The notes: a model not told the origin generated them from the sequence alone. Positions 24,107 through 33,729 are shown, counted from the stretch's first letter. The stretch: DNA of 64,000 nt from Stutzerimonas frequens (GCF_024448335.1 NZ_JAMOHM010000001.1:248001-312000); one strand, 5' to 3'. Program-made: numbers and translations.

Positions 24107-25192
24107 ATGCCGAACAACAAGAAACCCCGGGTTGCCTGGTGCGCACGCAGCGTTCTGCTGACGACCGTGAGCCTGCTGTTTCCCTCCGCCTCGCTGCAGG
24201 CGGCACAGAGCCTGACGCTGCTGACCTGGGAGGAATTCCTTGGCGAGGCGGTGATCGAGCGCTGGCAGGCCGAGACCGGCGTTGAAATCCGGCAGATCTA
24301 CTTCGACAGCGGCGACAAGCGCGACGAAGTGCTGGCCAAGACCGACCACCAGGTCGACGTCGCCCTGACCGAGCTGATCAGTTCCACCCGTTTCGGCGCG
24401 CGCGGGCTGCTGCAACCGCTGGACCAGGCCGCACTGCCAGGGCTGCGCCACATCCCGCAACGCTGGCGTGACAGCTGCGGCCCGCACAGCGTGCCGTATC
24501 TCTGGGGCACGCTCGGCATCGCCTACCGCAGTGACCGTGTCGAACGCACGCCCCGCTCCTGGGCAGACCTGCTGCAGCCGGCTCGGGCGAACGAGCCACA
24601 CATCATCATGATGGAAGACCACGAGGACATCCTCGCCAGCCCGCTGATCCTCCAGCAACGCTCGATCAACACCGCGGACAACGACGAGCTGAAGGCCGCG
24701 TTCGAGCTGCTCATGGCCCAGGCGCCGGCCGTGCTCACCTACGAATACGTGATCACTTCCCTGCGCAGCCAGCGCTATCTGGATCAGGCGGACATGGCCC
24801 TGGCCTACAGCGGTGACCAGCAGGTCCTCAACGAGGTCGAGGGCATCGACGGCGAACCCTGGCGCTACGTGGTGCCGGAAGAAGGCACGCTGCTCTGGGT
24901 GGACTGCCTATCGGTGCCGACCAGCACCCCGAACAAGGCCCTGGCGTATCGCTTCCTGGAGTTTCTCCTGCGCCCGGAAATCGCCGCGCTGAACGCCGCC
25001 GAGCTGGGTGTGGCGACCCCCAATGCCGCAGCACGGGTACTGCTGCCGGCGGAGGTACGCCAGGACCCGAGCATCTACCCACCGGAGCCGGTGCTCGAGC
25101 GCAGCCAGGTCTACGAACCGCGACCGCTGCAGGCCACGCAGACGCGGCGACGCATCATCAGCGCACTGATCAACGCCCATGACCCTCGGTAA
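24107..25192 (+). CDS. Periplasmic polyamine-type solute-binding protein (PotD/NspS-like)
   Basis: 361 residues from MPNNKKPRVAW, with GGAAGG upstream. Signal peptide residues 1-33 (LFPSASLQA-A). The mature chain has the PotD/PotF fold signatures: LTLLTWEEFLGEAVIERWQAETGVEIRQIYFDSGDKRDEVLAK, SVPYLWGTLGIAYRSDRV, and YVVPEEGTLLWVDCLSVP near the end. No ABC-transporter genes are adjacent. Instead its stop overlaps the start of a GGDEF/EAL membrane protein by 14 bp. That coupling matches NspS-MbaA of Vibrio cholerae, in which the binding protein reports polyamines to a cyclic-di-GMP enzyme. The ligand here is unproven. Confidence 0.87.
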   Translation: MPNNKKPRVAWCARSVLLTTVSLLFPSASLQAAQSLTLLTWEEFLGEAVIERWQAETGVEIRQIYFDSGDKRDEVLAKTDHQVDVALTELISSTRFGARGLLQPLDQAALPGLRHIPQRWRDSCGPHSVPYLWGTLGIAYRSDRVERTPRSWADLLQPARANEPHIIMMEDHEDILASPLILQQRSINTADNDELKAAFELLMAQAPAVLTYEYVITSLRSQRYLDQADMALAYSGDQQVLNEVEGIDGEPWRYVVPEEGTLLWVDCLSVPTSTPNKALAYRFLEFLLRPEIAALNAAELGVATPNAAARVLLPAEVRQDPSIYPPEPVLERSQVYEPRPLQATQTRRRIISALINAHDPR

Positions 25193-27551
25193 GCGCGCCC
25201 TGCTGGTGATCTTTCCGGTCATTCTGATCATCCAGCTGGTTGCCGCGACCGCCGCCTACCTGACCCAGCGGTCCGCACTGCTGGATCTGGAACAGGCGCG
25301 CCTGGCGCAGCAGCTGTCCGCGCTGAAATCGGCCTATCTGGACTACGAGGCCTTCAACCGCAGCGTGCTCTACTCGATCATGGAAAGCGAGGCGCTGCTG
25401 GCATTCCTGCGCGAGGCGGATACCGCCTTTCGCAACGACACCCTCGGGCTGAGCATCCAGCAGGCCATCCGCTCGCTGTCGACCGCCAAGCTGTCCTTCG
25501 CCTCGGTCGCCATCGTTCAGCCGGACGGCGAGCCGGCCTACTACTTCGAAAGCAGCCTGTCGCCGTTCGCCAGCATGAACGTGATCCAGCAGCAGGTGGT
25601 TCGGCAGGCAAAGCAGGGGCTGGAGCCCGCCGCAATGGTCTACGTCGAGCAGGCCGAGGGCGGCCCGCTTCTGCTGCAGACCGACTTCATCCTGCCCGCA
25701 TCCGGCAGCCGGCCATTGCCCAGCCAGCGTGGCGAAGCCTTCGCCCTGCAGCTGGCGGTGCGCCCGGAAGCCTTCATTGCGCTGAAACAGGCACTTGAAC
25801 ACGAATACCGCGCGCAGCTGGAGATCGCCGCCGAACTGGCTCCGATCCAGCCGGAGCTGTCCGCCGACGTGCTGCTGTCGCGCTCGCTGTATGCGCGCCT
25901 CACCCCTGCCCCGGAATATCTCGCCGAGCGTCTGCAAACGCTGCGCCTGGCGTTCCTCGCCGGTGGCACGCTGGTGTGCGTGGTTTCCATCGGCCTGTTG
26001 CTGCTGTTGATCCGCCGCTACGTCACCGCCCCCATCAGCCAGCTCGACGACCAGCTCACCGACCTGTTGCTGTGCAAGCGCGCCGCGCTCGACGAACCCA
26101 CCGTCGGCGGCGAAATCGGCCGCCTGACGCTGAACATGAAGACGCTGCACGATCACAACACCGCCGCGCTGCGCCGTATCCAGGAGATCTCCTGGACCGA
26201 CAGCCTGACCCAGACCAGCAATCGCGCGCATTTCGGCATGCTCGCCAACGCCATGTACGAACGCTGCCTGCACAGCGACAAGCGTCTGGCGCTGCTGTTC
26301 ATCGATCTGGACAACTTCAAGCAGGTCAACGATCAGCACGGTCACGATGCCGGCGACACGCTGCTGCGGATTTTTGCCCAGCGCGCCCAGGGCGTGCTGG
26401 AGGCGCACCGGCTGCGCCATCCGCAGACGGAAACGGCCCTGGCCCGTTTGTCAGGCGACGAGTTCGCCATCCTGCTGCTGACCGAGCCCGGCGCTGCAGA
26501 TCTGGAAGAGCTGTGCGAGGCACTGCTGGGGCTGTGTCGTGGCGGCTTCCGTCTCGAGGATCGGCTCTACCCGGTGGGACTGAGCATCGGCACCGCCCGC
26601 TACCCGGAAGACGCGGATTCCATCACCCAACTGCTGACCCGTGCCGATACCGCGATGTATCAGGCCAAGGCCGAAGGCAAGAACGCGGTGGTGGCCTTCA
26701 GTGGCGAACTCGCGCTACGCAACGAGCGCATCCGCCTGATCGAAGAGCAGCTGCGCGCGCTCGACGGCGACGACCAGCTGCGCCTGGTGTATATGCCGGC
26801 GCTCGACCGTGAAGGTGCGGTGGTCAGCTGCGAAGTGCTGCTGCGCTGGCATTCGCCGATCCTCGGCACCGTCTCGCCGGCGGAGTTCATCCCCATCGCC
26901 GAGCGTGCCGGGCTGTTCCCGAAGATCGACAGCTGGGTGATCGACCATGCACTGGCCGAGTACCCCGAGCTGGTCCGCCTGTTTGGCGAGGGTGTCATTC
27001 TGGCGATCAACGTGTCCTCGGCCCAGCTGGTGGACGATCGCATCTGCCGCTACCTGATCGAGCGCGCCGCCCACCACGGCATCGAGCCGGGCAGGATTGA
27101 AATCGAGCTGACCGAAACCTACGCCGCCGAGCTGAGCAAGGACACCATGGCGGTGGTCAAGGGCATGCGCCAGGCGGGTTTCCGCGTGGCGATCGACGAC
27201 TTCGGCGTCGGCTACACCTCGTTCCAGCAGCTGCTGCAATACCCGGCGGACACCATCAAGCTGGACATGGTGATCGTCGACAGCCTCACCCGCCCGGACA
27301 TGCAGCAGAGCCTCGCGGCGCTCATCGCCTTCTGCCATGCGCAGGGCAAACGGGTGAACGCCGAGGGCGTGGACAACATGGAAAAGCAGTCGGCCCTGCT
27401 CGAGGCCGGCTGCGACCTGTTCCAGGGCTACCTGCTCTCGCCGCCGCGTTCGCTGTCGGCGCTGGAAGACTGGATGGCCGTGCGCCGGCGCGCACTGGCG
27501 CCGCTGCGCCTGGAGCAGCTGACGCCACGCGAGGTGTCGCGGCCCTGTTGA
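25179..27551 (+). CDS. Membrane GGDEF-EAL cyclic-di-GMP enzyme (MbaA-like)
   Basis: 790 residues. Membrane helix about 6-29, periplasmic domain about 30-255, second helix about 257-279, and HAMP-like linker. GGDEF domain about 345-510 (WTDSLTQTSNRAHF, LLFIDLDNFKQVNDQHGHDAGD) with the active-site loop reading Ser425-Gly-Asp-Glu-Phe instead of GGDEF. EAL domain about 525-775: the EAL motif reads Glu552-Val-Leu, while the metal ligands NVSSAQL, EIELTET and IDDFGVGYTSF are kept. Both domains may therefore be active; substitutions like SGDEF and EVL often retain function. It is translationally coupled to the polyamine-type binding protein. Confidence 0.88.
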   Translation: MTLGKRALLVIFPVILIIQLVAATAAYLTQRSALLDLEQARLAQQLSALKSAYLDYEAFNRSVLYSIMESEALLAFLREADTAFRNDTLGLSIQQAIRSLSTAKLSFASVAIVQPDGEPAYYFESSLSPFASMNVIQQQVVRQAKQGLEPAAMVYVEQAEGGPLLLQTDFILPASGSRPLPSQRGEAFALQLAVRPEAFIALKQALEHEYRAQLEIAAELAPIQPELSADVLLSRSLYARLTPAPEYLAERLQTLRLAFLAGGTLVCVVSIGLLLLLIRRYVTAPISQLDDQLTDLLLCKRAALDEPTVGGEIGRLTLNMKTLHDHNTAALRRIQEISWTDSLTQTSNRAHFGMLANAMYERCLHSDKRLALLFIDLDNFKQVNDQHGHDAGDTLLRIFAQRAQGVLEAHRLRHPQTETALARLSGDEFAILLLTEPGAADLEELCEALLGLCRGGFRLEDRLYPVGLSIGTARYPEDADSITQLLTRADTAMYQAKAEGKNAVVAFSGELALRNERIRLIEEQLRALDGDDQLRLVYMPALDREGAVVSCEVLLRWHSPILGTVSPAEFIPIAERAGLFPKIDSWVIDHALAEYPELVRLFGEGVILAINVSSAQLVDDRICRYLIERAAHHGIEPGRIEIELTETYAAELSKDTMAVVKGMRQAGFRVAIDDFGVGYTSFQQLLQYPADTIKLDMVIVDSLTRPDMQQSLAALIAFCHAQGKRVNAEGVDNMEKQSALLEAGCDLFQGYLLSPPRSLSALEDWMAVRRRALAPLRLEQLTPREVSRPC

Positions 27552-27662
27552 GCGAGCCCTGTCGGCGCACGCCCAGTCACAGCTGATGCTTGCCCGGTCG
27601 GGCATCCATACCGGCGCCACCGGCTGGGCGCGACAAATCATCGCAACCCGCAATCGCCACCC

Positions 27663-28213
27663 ATGGACAGCGGACGAGCGCGCCGGGCTGATCTACGCTG
27701 CAAAGGCACCCTCCCAATCATCGAGGCCTTCGCCATTGACAATACGCGCGACAAGCTTCTGCAACCCGAACACCACGACCCCTATCTCAAGGCCTGGCAC
27801 CAGCGCGGCGACACCGTCTGCCCGCAATGCGGCGCCGCCTACCAGGCCGGGCGTTGGACCTGGCACGGCCTGGTCGACGCCGCCAACGCGCAGGAAGCGC
27901 TGTGCCCGGCCTGCCAACGCATTGCCGAGAACGTCCCGGCCGGCACCATCAGTCTGCTCGGCGCCTTCGTCAAGACGCACGCCGACGAGCTCTGCGGGCT
28001 GATCCGCAACACCGAGGAAAAAGAGAAGAGCGAACATCCCCTCGAGCGCCTGATGGTCATCAGCGACGAACCCGATGGATTGCGCGTGACCACCACCGGA
28101 CTGCATCTGGCGCAGCGCATCGGCCACGCGCTGGAAGCCGCCTACGATGGCGAATTGAGATCCGCTACGAAGGCGAAGAGTATTACGTGGACGTGCACTG
28201 GCGGCGCGACTGA
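27663..28213 (+). pseudogene. BCAM0308-family Cys-motif protein, frameshifted near the end
   Basis: From about 27733 the frame encodes DPYLKAWHQRGDTVCPQCGAAYQAGRW, then LCPACQRIAENVPAG, HPLERLMVISDEPDGLRVTTTGLHLAQRIGHALEAAYDGE. Two CxxC pairs look like a zinc or redox site. This pattern resembles BCAM0308-family proteins, whose function is unknown. After YDGE the frame derails, but the next frame continues with EIRYEGEEYYVDVHWRRD and a stop at 28213. One missing base near 28157 (a GG reduced to G) explains it; corrected length about 183. The start is uncertain: ATG 27663 has no clear ribosome site, and an ATT at 27736 has GAGG in front. Confidence 0.7.
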
Positions 28214-28252
28214 AACTGGCGGGTCGCGGCGACGCTCTGCCACCCGGCCCGC

Positions 28253-29080
28253 TCAGCAGGGCTGCGGCGGCAGGCAGCCGGCGGCGACCTGACCGCTGGC
28301 CGCCAGCAGGCGCAGGTACTCATCGTAGCGATAGGTCGGCCCATCGACACAGGCGTAGCTGCTGCCGATGTAGCAGTGCCCGCACAACCCCACCCCGCAA
28401 TGCATGCGCCGCTCCAGCGACAGCCAGATCCGCCTGGCGGGCAGGCCACGATCGACGCAGCGCCGCGCCACCGCCAGCATCAGCGCCTCCGGCCCACAGC
28501 AAAGCACCTGCGCGGGCGCCTCACCACGGCTCAGCGCCTGCTCCAGCGCATCCAGTGGGTTGCCCTGCGGCCGGCCGTCATCGCCCTGGTCCAGCGTCTC
28601 GATCAGCGTCAGCCGCTGGCGCCAGCGCGCGCGTTCGCGCGCCAGCACCTGATAGGCACGGCTGCGTGCGGCGTAGATCAGCTGCAGCTCGCCGGCGGCG
28701 CTGTCGATCACTCCGGCCAGCGGCGCCAGCCCGCAACCGCCGGCCACCAGCAGCAACCGCTCGCCCGGCGCAGGGCGTGGCCAGCCGTGGCCGAACGGCC
28801 CGCGATAGCCGGGCACGGCGCCCGGCGCGAGGGCGAACAGCGCGGCGGTGAGTGTGCCGGTCTGGCGGATCAGCGCGCTGAAGCGCCCTTCGGCATCCGG
28901 CGGGCTGACATAGGTGAAGGCCGCCTCGCCGACGCCGGGCACGGCGAGCATGAAGAACTGCCCCGGCTGCACTACCGGCTCGTCGGCCAGCGGCTCGACG
29001 GCGAAGCTGAAATGCCGCGCCGCCTCGCCATCGTCGTAACAATCGAGCAGGCGCATGCTCCGTGGCGTCAGGTCGATCAT
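28253..29080 (-). CDS. FAD/NAD(P)-binding, [2Fe-2S] oxidoreductase subunit (AsrB/hydrogenase-gamma-like)
   Basis: 275 residues from MIDLTPRSMRL; the ATG overlaps the upstream gene's stop by 4 bp. Ferredoxin-reductase layout: N-terminal FAD barrel about 1-105 (QPGQFFMLAVPGVGEAAFTYVSPP), NAD(P)-binding part (LLLVAGGCGLAPLAGVID, VLCCGPEALMLAVARRC), then a Cys cluster near the end (MHCGVGLCGHCYIGSSYACVDG) of the dihydroorotate-dehydrogenase-B type [2Fe-2S] site. It would pass electrons between NAD(P)H and the iron-sulfur protein encoded upstream. Together with that protein and FdhA it probably makes a soluble NAD(P)-linked formate dehydrogenase. Confidence 0.85.
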   Translation of the reverse strand: MIDLTPRSMRLLDCYDDGEAARHFSFAVEPLADEPVVQPGQFFMLAVPGVGEAAFTYVSPPDAEGRFSALIRQTGTLTAALFALAPGAVPGYRGPFGHGWPRPAPGERLLLVAGGCGLAPLAGVIDSAAGELQLIYAARSRAYQVLARERARWRQRLTLIETLDQGDDGRPQGNPLDALEQALSRGEAPAQVLCCGPEALMLAVARRCVDRGLPARRIWLSLERRMHCGVGLCGHCYIGSSYACVDGPTYRYDEYLRLLAASGQVAAGCLPPQPC

Positions 29081-30074
29081 GGCTGGCCGATCCTCTTCAT
29101 CACCTGGTGCACGCCGATGCCGCCGGGGCACACCGCGTCGCAGCGCCCGCAACCGACGCAACCGTCGCGGCCGAAGCGCTGGCGGAAGTCGTCGCCGAAC
29201 TTGTGGTACCAGAAGCGCTGCCCGGGGGTCGCGCTGGGGTTATGACCGCTGGCCTCCTGCTGGAAGCCCCGGTACAGGCAGGAATCCCAGACCCGCTCCT
29301 GCACACTGCCGCCTGCGGGTTCGGCCTGCTCGAAGGGCGCGAAGCAGGAACAGGTCGGGCACACCGAGGTGCAGCCGGAACAGCCCAGGCAGCGCAGGCC
29401 GAGCGCTTCCAGGCCTGGCTGTCCACCGTTTCGCCATTGAGCGCCGCGCAACCAAGGGCGATCTCGGCCTGCTCGCCCTGCTCGGCGGCCACCTGCAGTG
29501 CCTGGGCGTCGCGCTGTTGTGCCCAGTCTGCCGGTGCACGAGCCAGCACCAGCCCGGCCAGCGCCTGCTGCCCACGCTCGGAGGTGACGAGCAGCAGCCA
29601 ACGCCGTCCCAGCGGGCGCAGGATCAGGTCGGCGGTATGCGCGCGCACCTCCGGCCCGCTGTCCATCATGGCGCAGAAGCCGTGCTGGCAGCTCTGCGCG
29701 CAATCGAGGCCGACCAGCAGGGTCGCGGCGCGGCGCGCCTGATAGTGCGGATCGGCGGCGAAGAAGCGGTCCTGGTAGGCCACCGCGGTGAGGTCGCAGG
29801 CGGCCAGGCCGAACAGCACCTGCGGCCGCACCTGGGGCTGCAGCGCGATGAAGCGGCCGCTCTCGTAGCGGAACAGCGCCTCGCGCTCGGCGAAGAAGAA
29901 CGCCTTGGCGGAAAACACCGGCGGCTCGACCGGCACGACGAAGGGCTGCGACGGATCGTCCAGCACCTGCCAGCGCAACGCGCCCTGCCCATCCGGCTGC
30001 GGCTGGTAAAGCTGCCGCTCGCGGGCCAGAGGCGCGCGCAGCCGCTCGGGGCTGTCCAGCTCATAGGCCTGCAT
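29077..30074 (-). pseudogene. 4Fe-4S electron-transfer subunit (AsrA-like), frameshifted
   Basis: The first 217 codons from MQAYELDSPERL match the N-terminal part of sulfite-reductase subunit A-like proteins (VPVEPPVFSAKAFFFAERE, GLAACDLTAVAYQDRFF, GLDCAQSCQHGFC). The end of the protein is in another frame: LEALGLRCLGCSGCTSVCPTCSCF, then DGCVGCGRCDAVCPGGIGVHQVM, giving two ferredoxin-type Cys clusters before a stop at 29077. One missing base near 29413-29416 accounts for this; restored length 332 residues. Both junctions with its neighbours are overlaps (14 bp with fdhA, 4 bp with the flavoprotein). If the lesion is real, electron transfer from FdhA would be broken. Confidence 0.85.
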
Positions 30075-32157
30075 GGTCGGCCTCCAACGGGCGTTCGAGT
30101 TCGATGCGCGGCGCCTGGCCGGGCGCCAGCGGGGTCAGCGCCACCGCGCAGGCCTTGAGTTCCGGCATGTGACTGATCGGGTCCTGGGCGCTGTTGGTCA
30201 GACGGTTACAGGGCGCCTCGCGGAAGTGATAGGGCATGGCGACGGTGCCCGGCGGCACGTCGTCGGTGAGGTGCGCGCGGGTTTCCAGCTGGCCGCGACG
30301 CGATGCCACGCACACCCCCTGTGCCTCGTTCAGGTTCAGTCGCGCGGCATCCTGCGGGTGGATGAACAGCAGCCCGGCGGGAATCTCCCGCTCCAGCAGC
30401 GGCGACTTGCGAGTCATCGCCCCGCCACCGTAGTGAAAGTGCAGGCGCTGAGTGGTGAAGCAGAACGGATAGTCGGCATCCGGACATTCATCCGGCTCGA
30501 CCTGCGAAACCGGAATCAGCTGCGCGTGACCACGCGGGAAGCACTGTTGGTGGAGGATCGCGGTACCGTCCGGGTGCGCCGCATCGCACGGCCACTGCAG
30601 CCCGCCGGTCCGCGCCAGGCGCGCGTGGCTGATGCCGCTGAAAATCGGCGACAGCGCGGCCATCTCGGCAAACACCTCGTCCGCGCTGGCCCAGCGCATG
30701 CCTTCATAGCCCATACGCTCGGCCAGCGCGGCGAGGATCTGCCAGTCCGCCCGCACCTGCCCGGGCGGCTCGATGGCCTTGCGCAGCAGCTGCATGCGCC
30801 GCTCGCAATTGCTGAAGGTGCCGTCCTTCTCGGCGAAGGCGGCCGCCGGCAGCACCACGTCGGCGAAGCGCGCGGTCTCGCTCAGGGTCAGCTCGACCAC
30901 CACCAGGAAGTCCAGCGCACGCAGCGCGCGGGCCAGCTTGTGCTGGTCCGGATCGGTGACCACCAGTTCCTCGCCGAGCACCATCAGCGCGTGGAACTCG
31001 CCGCGCAGCGCCGCCTCGCTCATGCCCAGCGAGGTCAGCCCCGGTGCCGGCGGCTGCACCACGCCCCAAGCGCGGGCGAATTTCTTCCGCACCGCGCCGT
31101 CGCTGACCTTCTGGTAACCGGGATAGACGTCCGGCAGGCAGCCCATGTCGCAGGCGCCCTGCACGTTGTTCTGTCCGCGCAGCGGATTGACGCCGGTACC
31201 GGGCCGGCCGAGCTGGCCGCAAACCAGCGCCAGGTTGGCCACCGCAATAACGTTGTGGGTGCCGCTCTGGAACTGGGTGATGCCCATGCCGTAGGCGATG
31301 AAGGCGCGCCGCGCCTGGCTGTAGGCGCGCGCCAGCTCGATCAGCGCCAGCACCGGCACGCCGGTCTGCACGCTGGTACGTTCCGGGGTCAGCTCGCGCA
31401 CATGGGCACGCAGCGCCGCCTCGTTGTCGCAGCGGCGGGCGAGGAATTCGCGGTCCTCCCAGCCGTTGGCGAAGATGATGTGCAGCAGCCCGTTGAGCAG
31501 CGCGATGTTGCTGCCCACGCGCAACTGCACGTGCTGGTCGGCCAGCCGCGCCAGGCGGGTGCGCCGCGGGTCGACGACGATCAGCCGGGCGCCGCGGGCC
31601 TGCGCCCGGAGCATGCGCGCACCGATCATCGCGTGGTTCTCGGTGACGTCGGCGCCGATCACCAGAATCAGCTCGGCCTCGTCGATGTCGGCGATGGAAT
31701 TGGTCATCGCCCCGGAGCCCAGGGTGCGACTCAGCCCCGCCACCGAAGGGCTGTGGCAGATGCGCGCGCAATGATCGATGTTGGCCGTGCCGAGCACCGC
31801 GCGAGCGAACTTCTGCGCGGCATAGTTATCCTCGTTGTTCGCGTGGGCGCAGCTGATCACCCCGACTCCGGCCGGCCCGGCGACCTCCAGCGCCGCGCGG
31901 AACTCGCTGACGATCAGATCCAGCGCCTCGTCCCAGCCCGCTTCGCGGAACCTTCCGTGCTCCTTGATCAGCGGCGTGCGCAGGCGGTTGCCGGCATCGA
32001 TGGCAAACCCGCTGGCCCAGCCCTTGGCACACAGCTGCCCGGCGCTGACCGGGTGCCCCGGCTGCGGCTCGACGCCCACCACGCGACCGCCCTCGACTCG
32101 CAGGCCGAGGCCGCAGCCGACGCCACAGAAGGTGCAGATGCTCGGAATCACGTGCAT
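30061..32157 (-). CDS. fdhA: Molybdopterin formate dehydrogenase catalytic subunit (FdhF/FdhA-like, Cys type)
   Basis: 698 residues from MHVIPSICTFC; E. coli FdhF has 715. An N-terminal [4Fe-4S] site is formed by CTFCGVGCGLGLRV and GQLCAKG. The active-site ligand is Cys, not selenocysteine, in HCARICHSPSVAGLSRTLG. Molybdopterin-binding motifs include MTNSIADIDEAELILVIGADVTENHAM, RGQNNVQGACDMG, and at the C-terminus TTQRLHFHYGGGAMTRKSPLL and AMPYHFREAPCNRLTNSA. It oxidises formate to CO2 or runs the reverse. No signal peptide, so it is cytoplasmic. It is followed by overlapping iron-sulfur and flavin subunit genes, implying NAD(P) as electron partner. Confidence 0.9.
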   Translation of the reverse strand: MHVIPSICTFCGVGCGLGLRVEGGRVVGVEPQPGHPVSAGQLCAKGWASGFAIDAGNRLRTPLIKEHGRFREAGWDEALDLIVSEFRAALEVAGPAGVGVISCAHANNEDNYAAQKFARAVLGTANIDHCARICHSPSVAGLSRTLGSGAMTNSIADIDEAELILVIGADVTENHAMIGARMLRAQARGARLIVVDPRRTRLARLADQHVQLRVGSNIALLNGLLHIIFANGWEDREFLARRCDNEAALRAHVRELTPERTSVQTGVPVLALIELARAYSQARRAFIAYGMGITQFQSGTHNVIAVANLALVCGQLGRPGTGVNPLRGQNNVQGACDMGCLPDVYPGYQKVSDGAVRKKFARAWGVVQPPAPGLTSLGMSEAALRGEFHALMVLGEELVVTDPDQHKLARALRALDFLVVVELTLSETARFADVVLPAAAFAEKDGTFSNCERRMQLLRKAIEPPGQVRADWQILAALAERMGYEGMRWASADEVFAEMAALSPIFSGISHARLARTGGLQWPCDAAHPDGTAILHQQCFPRGHAQLIPVSQVEPDECPDADYPFCFTTQRLHFHYGGGAMTRKSPLLEREIPAGLLFIHPQDAARLNLNEAQGVCVASRRGQLETRAHLTDDVPPGTVAMPYHFREAPCNRLTNSAQDPISHMPELKACAVALTPLAPGQAPRIELERPLEADHAGL

Positions 32158-32359
32158 GGATGCCTCCCGCGTTCGACGCCGCGCCAGCCTCGGGCCTCGA
32201 TACGCTGAGAGCAAGTTTAGGCGCTGAACGAGTAACGAACCCTGCAGACGCGATAAATGCGCGTGACTGTCCGAAATCCGCGGCCACTCGCTCGGGTCAG
32301 GGGCGGGTTCAACCGCTCGCTCGATGTAGGCGCCTGCAGCCCTGCGTCCTCCCGGGCAG

Positions 32360-33034
32360 CTAGATGGTTTCTTCGCCAGCCGCGCCTGCGGGATTGGCGC
32401 GCGTCGGCATGGCGAGGATTTCCGGGACCACCTCGCGGGCGGACACATCGTGCAGCCGGCGCAGCTCGGCGAACGGATCACGGTGGTGGTCGACACGGAT
32501 GTCCCACAGCGGATACGCCTCCTGATCGACCACATACACCGTCGCCGAGGACTCGCCATGGCGGTCGCCACCTTCAGCATCGCCGGCTTCCAGCGCCGCC
32601 ATCAGGCGTTCCACCAGCGGCCGATCGGCACTGCCGACATACGCCTGGCACGCCGCCTCCAGCACCTCGCGGCCCTTGAGCCGGTTGCCCTGCACGCAGA
32701 ACTGCTCGCCGGCGATGGAGCCGGCCCAGGGCAGGCAGCGCTCACCGGTCCAGCAGGCGGTGCGCCCGCTGTTGTCGATGACCGCGCACTGGCGCAGCTC
32801 CATGCAGGGGTCGGTGCGCCGCAGCCGCTCGAGGACCTCAGCGGCCGGGCTGAATTCGCGCAGGAAGCGCAGGCCGTCGATGCCGAGGTATGGGTTGATC
32901 TGCGCCTGCGTCGCCACCGCCCCGACATGCGCCGCAGCGTGGGTCAGCAGCTTGCCGACGGCCGGCATGGCGGTGGCGGCTGCGACGCCGAACTGCCCGG
33001 TGCGCGGGCAGCGGGCGACGATGGAAAAGGTCAT
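32360..33034 (-). CDS. DUF1028 family protein
   Basis: 224 residues. The whole chain fits DUF1028: MTFSIVARCPRTGQFGVAAATAMPAVGKLLTHA at the start, GAVATQAQINPYLGIDGLRFL, then AVIDNSGRTACWTGERCLPWAGSIAGEQFCVQGN, and DIRVDHHRDPFAELRRLHDV near the end. The family resembles Ntn-hydrolases but activity is not established. It is followed by fdhA after a 200-bp gap. Confidence 0.85.
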   Translation of the reverse strand: MTFSIVARCPRTGQFGVAAATAMPAVGKLLTHAAAHVGAVATQAQINPYLGIDGLRFLREFSPAAEVLERLRRTDPCMELRQCAVIDNSGRTACWTGERCLPWAGSIAGEQFCVQGNRLKGREVLEAACQAYVGSADRPLVERLMAALEAGDAEGGDRHGESSATVYVVDQEAYPLWDIRVDHHRDPFAELRRLHDVSAREVVPEILAMPTRANPAGAAGEETI

Positions 33035-33207
33035 GGGCGGGCTCCCTGGATTCGTCAGGGGTTAGGCCCGAGCCGAGCGGCAAACGTTCATGCAACGCGT
33101 GCCGGCCGGAGCTGCTCAGGGCAAGCGATCCGAACGCGACGCTCAGGGCTCCCTCGCCACAGCGTCCATGCCGACCACGCAAGCACTGCAGGCCCGCCTT
33201 AGCGAGC

Positions 33208-33666
33208 TCAGCCCTGGCGCAGCGATAGCCCCTGGAGGAAGTTGCGCAGCAGCTGGTCACCGCAGGGCCGGTAGTTGCTGTGTCCCGGCTTGCGGAACAG
33301 CGCGCCGAGCTCGGATTTCGACAGCTGCAGGTCGGCGGCCCGCAGGATCGCCTGCAGGTCTTCATCGCGCAGTTCGAAGGCTACTCGCAGCTTCTTCAGG
33401 ATCTGGTTGTTGCTCACCGGCAGCTCCAGCGGCGGCGCCGGGCGGCTCTCGTCCTTGCCGCGCTTGAAGTAGATCAAGCCGTCGAGAAAACGCGCCATCG
33501 CCTCGTCCGGGCATTCCTGATAGCCGTCCTCGTCCTCGCGGGCGAGCCAGGCGCGAACCTCTGCCTCGTCTACCGTACAACCGCCCAGCGCGGCGATTTC
33601 GGCCATCTGTGCATCGCTGACCTTGAGGGTGTAGCGCAGGCTGCGCAGGACGTCGTTGTTGAGCAT
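33208..33666 (-). CDS. DUF1456 family protein (YehS-like)
   Basis: 152 residues. It contains two copies of the DUF1456 module, each about 65 residues: MLNNDVLRSLRYTLKVSDAQMAEIAALGG with PDEAMARFLDGLIYFKRG, then NNQILKKLRVAFELRDEDLQAILRAADLQLSKSELGALFRKPGHSNYRPCGDQLLRNFLQGL. The repeated NNDxLRxLRxxL / NNQILKKLRxAF pattern is diagnostic. Function is unknown. It is transcribed in the same direction as the two-component pair, 64 bp downstream of the regulator gene. Confidence 0.9.
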   Translation of the reverse strand: MLNNDVLRSLRYTLKVSDAQMAEIAALGGCTVDEAEVRAWLAREDEDGYQECPDEAMARFLDGLIYFKRGKDESRPAPPLELPVSNNQILKKLRVAFELRDEDLQAILRAADLQLSKSELGALFRKPGHSNYRPCGDQLLRNFLQGLSLRQG

Positions 33667-33729
33667 GGTCGCTCCTCGCTGAGAAAAGGCCGGCAGTGTG
33701 CGCTTTCGGGCGCCCTGCGGCGAGCCCGA

